The notes under the pieces: model-generated | What the model saw: only the letters and a program-made list of their open reading frames with translations | The model's database searches: none | What the model was told of the DNA's origin: nothing | Shown here: positions 13,587 to 16,166 of the stretch, in pieces | Layout of the letters: every line of letters starts with the position of its first letter | Numbering within the stretch: the first letter of the stretch is position 1 | Program-made: the position numbers and the translations under genes | Source: Candidatus Woesearchaeota archaeon | GTDB lineage: Archaea; Nanobdellota; Nanobdellia; Woesearchaeales; WJKL01 | Assembly (NCBI GenBank): GCA_019322815.1 | Contig: JAHWIB010000031.1 | Span: 1-16,166, forward strand | Length of the DNA stretch: 16,166 nucleotides | Direction of reading: 5' to 3'

Positions 13587-14426
13587 TTATTGTTGCATTA
13601 TACTATATGCTAATTCTCTATAAACACTTAATCTTTCACAATACGCTCTGTGATGATCTTTTGCTCCTTCAAGTAATTCATCAATTTGCTCATCAGTCAT
13701 TGGGTCATCTTCATCATCTCTCATATACATTCTATCTCCTTCTGATAATTCAGGCTCAAATACAGATAACCTATTTGCTAATTTTTCTAGTTTTGGATAG
13801 ATTGCTTTAAATGATTCTACAGTAAATCTTGTCTTTGTAAAAAGCTGTCTCATTGTTTCCACGCATGCTGCAAGATATTCTGTTGCCCTTTCAGGCTGAG
13901 GCTCAAATCTCCTTGGGTTTTCTCTTATCTGATCTGCCTGGGCATCAATATAATCAAGAACTTCATCTGGATCAATGCCTGAAGTTAGATAAGCATTTAG
14001 ATACTGGCTTGCTGCCTTTAAATCTAATGAGTTTTTTTCAAAATGAATTATAAGTTCTGGAGTTAAAGTTGATGCGCTGCCATTTGAGAAGATATGTATT
14101 CCTGCTGCCCATTCTATATCTTTGATTCTGTCATTATATACGAATGTTTCTAATACAGCAAGCTGCTGAGGATCACTCATCTCAGTTTCTCTTCCTATAT
14201 AAAGATGCTGGCCGTCTGATTCTATTCTCCATTCTTTTTGTTCAGCAGTTATATCTCTCATCTTAGAAGTATCAATCCTGTAATCCCTCAATAGCTCTTT
14301 CATTGTTTCTGATACTCTCTCATTTAATCTCTTTATCATATTTACTCCGCCAGCTACTTGGAGTCTGTCTTCTCCTTTAAACCATCCTTTTTCTCTATCA
14401 TTTGGGTTACTTTTTTCTATTGTCAT
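13587..14426 (-). CDS. Hypothetical 279-aa acidic protein
   Basis: Not recognised. It is soluble and acidic. The N-terminal part (about 30-60) is helical with R-L-N-E-R-V-S-E-T-M-K-E-L-L. The middle (about 65-130) looks alpha/beta (H-L-Y-I-G-R-E-T-E-M, I-E-W-A-A-G-I-H-I-F, E-L-I-I-H-F). The C-terminal half is helical with an acidic loop at about 228-246 (M-R-D-D-E-D-D-P-M-T-D-E-Q) that might bind metal, although no EF-hand pattern is seen. The ATG at 14426 follows the stop of the 53-aa gene by two bases and has no clear SD, so translation is probably coupled. Both are expressed from the TATA near 14620. Confidence 0.65.
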   Translation of the reverse strand: MTIEKSNPNDREKGWFKGEDRLQVAGGVNMIKRLNERVSETMKELLRDYRIDTSKMRDITAEQKEWRIESDGQHLYIGRETEMSDPQQLAVLETFVYNDRIKDIEWAAGIHIFSNGSASTLTPELIIHFEKNSLDLKAASQYLNAYLTSGIDPDEVLDYIDAQADQIRENPRRFEPQPERATEYLAACVETMRQLFTKTRFTVESFKAIYPKLEKLANRLSVFEPELSEGDRMYMRDDEDDPMTDEQIDELLEGAKDHHRAYCERLSVYRELAYSIMQQ

Positions 14427-14428
14427 TT

Positions 14429-14590
14429 TTATTCGTAAGCATTAATATATGATGGAGATGTAATTTCTCTATATTTAATCATCAGATAAACCTCTTGTCT
14501 CCTTTTTTGTCTAGCCATAGCTTCATATCCTTTAGGTTTGTCTTCTACTAAACTTTTTATGCTTGTTTGTTTTCTTGGTATTCTGTCCAT
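14429..14590 (-). CDS. 53-aa basic microprotein
   Basis: A short gene of 53 codons plus stop directly upstream of the 279-aa gene. It is strongly basic: it starts M-D-R-I-P-R-K-Q-T-S, has a helix-like E-A-M-A-R-Q-K-R-R-Q-E-V-Y-L-M-I in the middle, and a Tyr/Ser/Pro-rich end. Support: a TATA box (14625-14617) about 27-31 nt upstream, a two-base gap to the next gene, and neighbour-like codon use. There is no known family; the basic helix could contact RNA, DNA or the acidic downstream protein. It fills what would otherwise be a 200-bp gap between genes. Confidence 0.55.
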   Translation of the reverse strand: MDRIPRKQTSIKSLVEDKPKGYEAMARQKRRQEVYLMIKYREITSPSYINAYE

Positions 14591-14616
14591 TTTAACTCAT
14601 GCCTGAAAAATAAGTG

Positions 14617-14625
14617 ATTTATAAA
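14617..14625 (-). promoter_or_regulatory. TATA box of the 53-aa/279-aa operon
   Basis: TTTATAAAT on the minus strand, centred about 31 nt upstream of the ATG at 14590. It lies immediately after the stop of the PEP-synthase-like ATP-grasp gene (14629-14627 inward), so the two operons are separate or partly overlapping. Confidence 0.4.
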
Positions 14626-14626
14626 G

Positions 14627-15694
14627 TTATTCTTTTTTTATCTCAAAACAAATTCCATTGCTTCTTATTCTAATTTTGTCTCCTGTTTTAAAGCTTCTTA
14701 ATTTAGCTTCAATATAAGGAGAAGTGATTGATATATCTGCTTTTCTTATCCATCTATAAGTATTATGCTCTAAAGAATCCACCCTTCCCCCGATGGGCAG
14801 GAAGGCTTTCATATTTCTCGGCTGGCAATGAGGAGACATTTTATGAGTTATATTTTCAACAATCCATGCAAAAGGTTCTTTTATATCATTTACGCCCACT
14901 TGATGATCTGTCTTTGCAACAGGAAGCACTATCCCTTCCTCAGGAGTCATGCCATAACAATTATATTTCCAATGTTTGTCTAATTCAAAAGTTGGCTCTT
15001 CAAATTTCTTGAAAGGCCTTGCCTGATAAAACAATACAAGCTCTTTTTCTTCTGTAAATGACTCTCTGTTCAATCCAAACTCCATCTGAAATGTATAATC
15101 TTCTGGAATAAATCCAGATTCTCTTACTTTTTTATATAATTTTATTACTTCATGGATTATATCTTCAGTTATATTCAATAAAGAAGGATTAACTTCATAG
15201 ATCATCTTTTCCTGATCAACAACATAATTATCAATAACTCTATCTCCAAGCACAGTGGAATCTACAAAATCTACTAAATATAATCCTCTTTTATGTGGAT
15301 GTTCAATCATAGAACCTCTTGTTCCTTGATTGAATAACTGCACCAATATACTTATCTTTCCGTCATATTCCTGGCCTTCATAATTGTTATAAGATATAAC
15401 CTCAGGGCTGTTAGCATGTTCTCTAATACGTTCAATACTACCTCCTAGATTAAAATTATCACCAGTATAAAGAGTTTTTATAATATCCACTAATCCCAAA
15501 TGATCATTTTTATGAGATCCTCTTACAATAGCCTTTGGAAAATATTCTGGAACTTGGTCTTCAGAATATTCTTCATCTTTTCCAACATAAGTCAGCAAAG
15601 GAGGAAGATGCTTTTCAAATCCACCTAAATCTCTTAAAAAGAAAAATCCTCCTGCTTTTCCTCCATATTTTTGAATATATTCGGTTGGGTTCAT
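14627..15694 (-). CDS. PEP synthase/PPDK-like ATP-grasp protein
   Basis: A 355-aa protein resembling the PEP/pyruvate-binding ATP-grasp half of PEP synthase and pyruvate phosphate dikinase. Visible are Y-G-G-K-A-G-G-F-F-F-L (10-20, the G-G-K opening), A-I-V-R-G-S-H-K-N-D (55-64, in place of the usual V-R-S-S-A-x-x-E-D), and the C-terminal ATP-grasp signature M-E-F-G-L then L-F-Y-Q-A-R-P-F (E205 and Q224-x-R226-P227). In the canonical enzymes this part moves phosphate from ATP to the swivelling His domain. Residues 235-355 are an extra beta-rich domain with a G-D-K-I-R-I strand and a His (H310) placed rather like a swivel-domain His. It overlaps the upstream phosphohistidine gene by four bases (ATGA), so the two make one complex or pathway step. 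The substrate may not be pyruvate. Confidence 0.7.
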   Translation of the reverse strand: MNPTEYIQKYGGKAGGFFFLRDLGGFEKHLPPLLTYVGKDEEYSEDQVPEYFPKAIVRGSHKNDHLGLVDIIKTLYTGDNFNLGGSIERIREHANSPEVISYNNYEGQEYDGKISILVQLFNQGTRGSMIEHPHKRGLYLVDFVDSTVLGDRVIDNYVVDQEKMIYEVNPSLLNITEDIIHEVIKLYKKVRESGFIPEDYTFQMEFGLNRESFTEEKELVLFYQARPFKKFEEPTFELDKHWKYNCYGMTPEEGIVLPVAKTDHQVGVNDIKEPFAWIVENITHKMSPHCQPRNMKAFLPIGGRVDSLEHNTYRWIRKADISITSPYIEAKLRSFKTGDKIRIRSNGICFEIKKE

Positions 15695-16166
15695 TTTTTC
15701 ATTCTTTTTGCAAAAGCTTCTGCTTCTTGTTTTGTTGCTTCATAGACTCTTCCTTCTATTCCATTTGAAACAATATGAATATAAGGGCTAACCTCTTCAT
15801 CAGGCTTAGTAAAATGATCTGAAAATGCGTCTTGATTTTTTCCAATGCATAAGATTCCTTTTTCATGAGCAATTGTCAATGCATGAGAACCAAATAACAT
15901 TTCACATGTTAGCACAATAGCTCTTTTTTTAGGAGTCATTGCATCATAATCAGGTTGAGCTTCTGTTAATCCTTTATCATCCCAAATTTTTGCAGTCCTT
16001 GTAGCACATTTACCTAAAGACCCCATTACTAATGAATAATGTTCTGGCTCTTTCCATTCTTTTTTAACAACATTATCTTTTATTACCCATGGGCCAATAT
16101 ATTCTCCTGCACCCATACAAAGTCCATGGAAACCTGTTGTAAATATTGGTTTTTTCTTTGGAAATC
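15691..16166 (-). CDS. Phosphohistidine-domain protein, 5' end beyond the window
   Basis: The frame is open to the right edge of the window with coding-like residues before the first internal ATG (16116), including G-F-H-G-L-C-M-G-A-G-E-Y-I-G-P. That stretch looks like the opening of a PEP-utiliser mobile domain (G-x-x-x-x-G-x-x-x-G-P-x-x-V). The gene is therefore taken as partial, with its start outside. Further on come L-F-G-S-H-A-L-T-I-A-H-E-K-G-I-L-C-I-G, matching the S/T-H-A-x-I-x-A-R-x-x-G-I-P active-site segment (phosphorylated His), and a closing N-G-I-E-G-R-V-Y. The usual Arg after the motif is His here. Its TGA overlaps the ATG of the ATP-grasp gene. The PEP-binding domain, if any, would be upstream, outside the window. 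Confidence 0.7.
   Translation of the reverse strand, partial: FPKKKPIFTTGFHGLCMGAGEYIGPWVIKDNVVKKEWKEPEHYSLVMGSLGKCATRTAKIWDDKGLTEAQPDYDAMTPKKRAIVLTCEMLFGSHALTIAHEKGILCIGKNQDAFSDHFTKPDEEVSPYIHIVSNGIEGRVYEATKQEAEAFAKRMKK

Noticed and set aside
1..16166. CRISPR arrays, tRNA or rRNA genes, insertion sequences
   Set aside because: No regularly spaced repeats, cloverleaf-like segments, conserved rRNA stretches, transposases or terminal inverted repeats were seen on reading; a covariance-model scan was not possible.

Overview
The window is low-GC, gene-dense archaeal DNA. The archaeal signs are a group II chaperonin (thermosome) with a Gly/Met/Pro tail, an AbrB-PhoU fusion regulator, a TrmB-family regulator, TATA boxes about 27 nt upstream of many start codons, and AGGTGA/GAGGTG-type ribosome binding sites. 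The many short orphan proteins and compact layout suggest a small-genome (DPANN, Woesearchaeota/Pacearchaeota-like) archaeon. That placement is inference; no rRNA or tRNA is present to test it. No CRISPR array, insertion sequence or prophage module was seen.

Layout. 1-682 (minus): an operon of a 116-aa orphan, a cysteine-rich zinc-ribbon-like protein and the first codons of a third gene. 683-817: a very AT-rich divergent promoter. 818-2826 (plus): the AbrB-PhoU regulator, then an MscS-family mechanosensitive channel. 2828-3847 (minus): an orphan with an HExxH metallopeptidase-like motif. 3929-4657 (minus): a TrmB-type regulator divergent from a plus-strand operon (4774-6889) of two microproteins (39 and 55 aa), a HAD-like protein and a protein ending in a PEP-synthase-type phosphohistidine domain. 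6932-8294: two convergent orphans. 8410-10065: the thermosome. 10135-11129: two convergent orphans sharing a TTAA at their stops. 11244-13105 (plus): two coiled-coil proteins, the first with an extreme Pro/Met-rich segment, then a stand-alone EF-Tu-domain-2-like barrel. 13095-14590 (minus): a small membrane protein, and a 53-aa plus 279-aa orphan pair. 14627-16166 (minus): a second PEP-synthase-like system split over two overlapping genes, a phosphohistidine-domain gene that runs off the window followed by an ATP-grasp-type gene.

How it fits together. The clearest theme is PEP/pyruvate-phosphotransfer chemistry, found twice and both times in non-canonical form: once as a phosphohistidine domain without an ATP-grasp partner in the same gene, beside a TrmB regulator (a family that often controls sugar and gluconeogenic genes), and once as a split enzyme. 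The second theme is an undescribed-looking pair of coiled-coil proteins. The thermosome leader carries a perfect 6-bp inverted repeat that overlaps its ribosome binding site. About half the genes have no recognisable family; they are described by what is visible rather than given a function.
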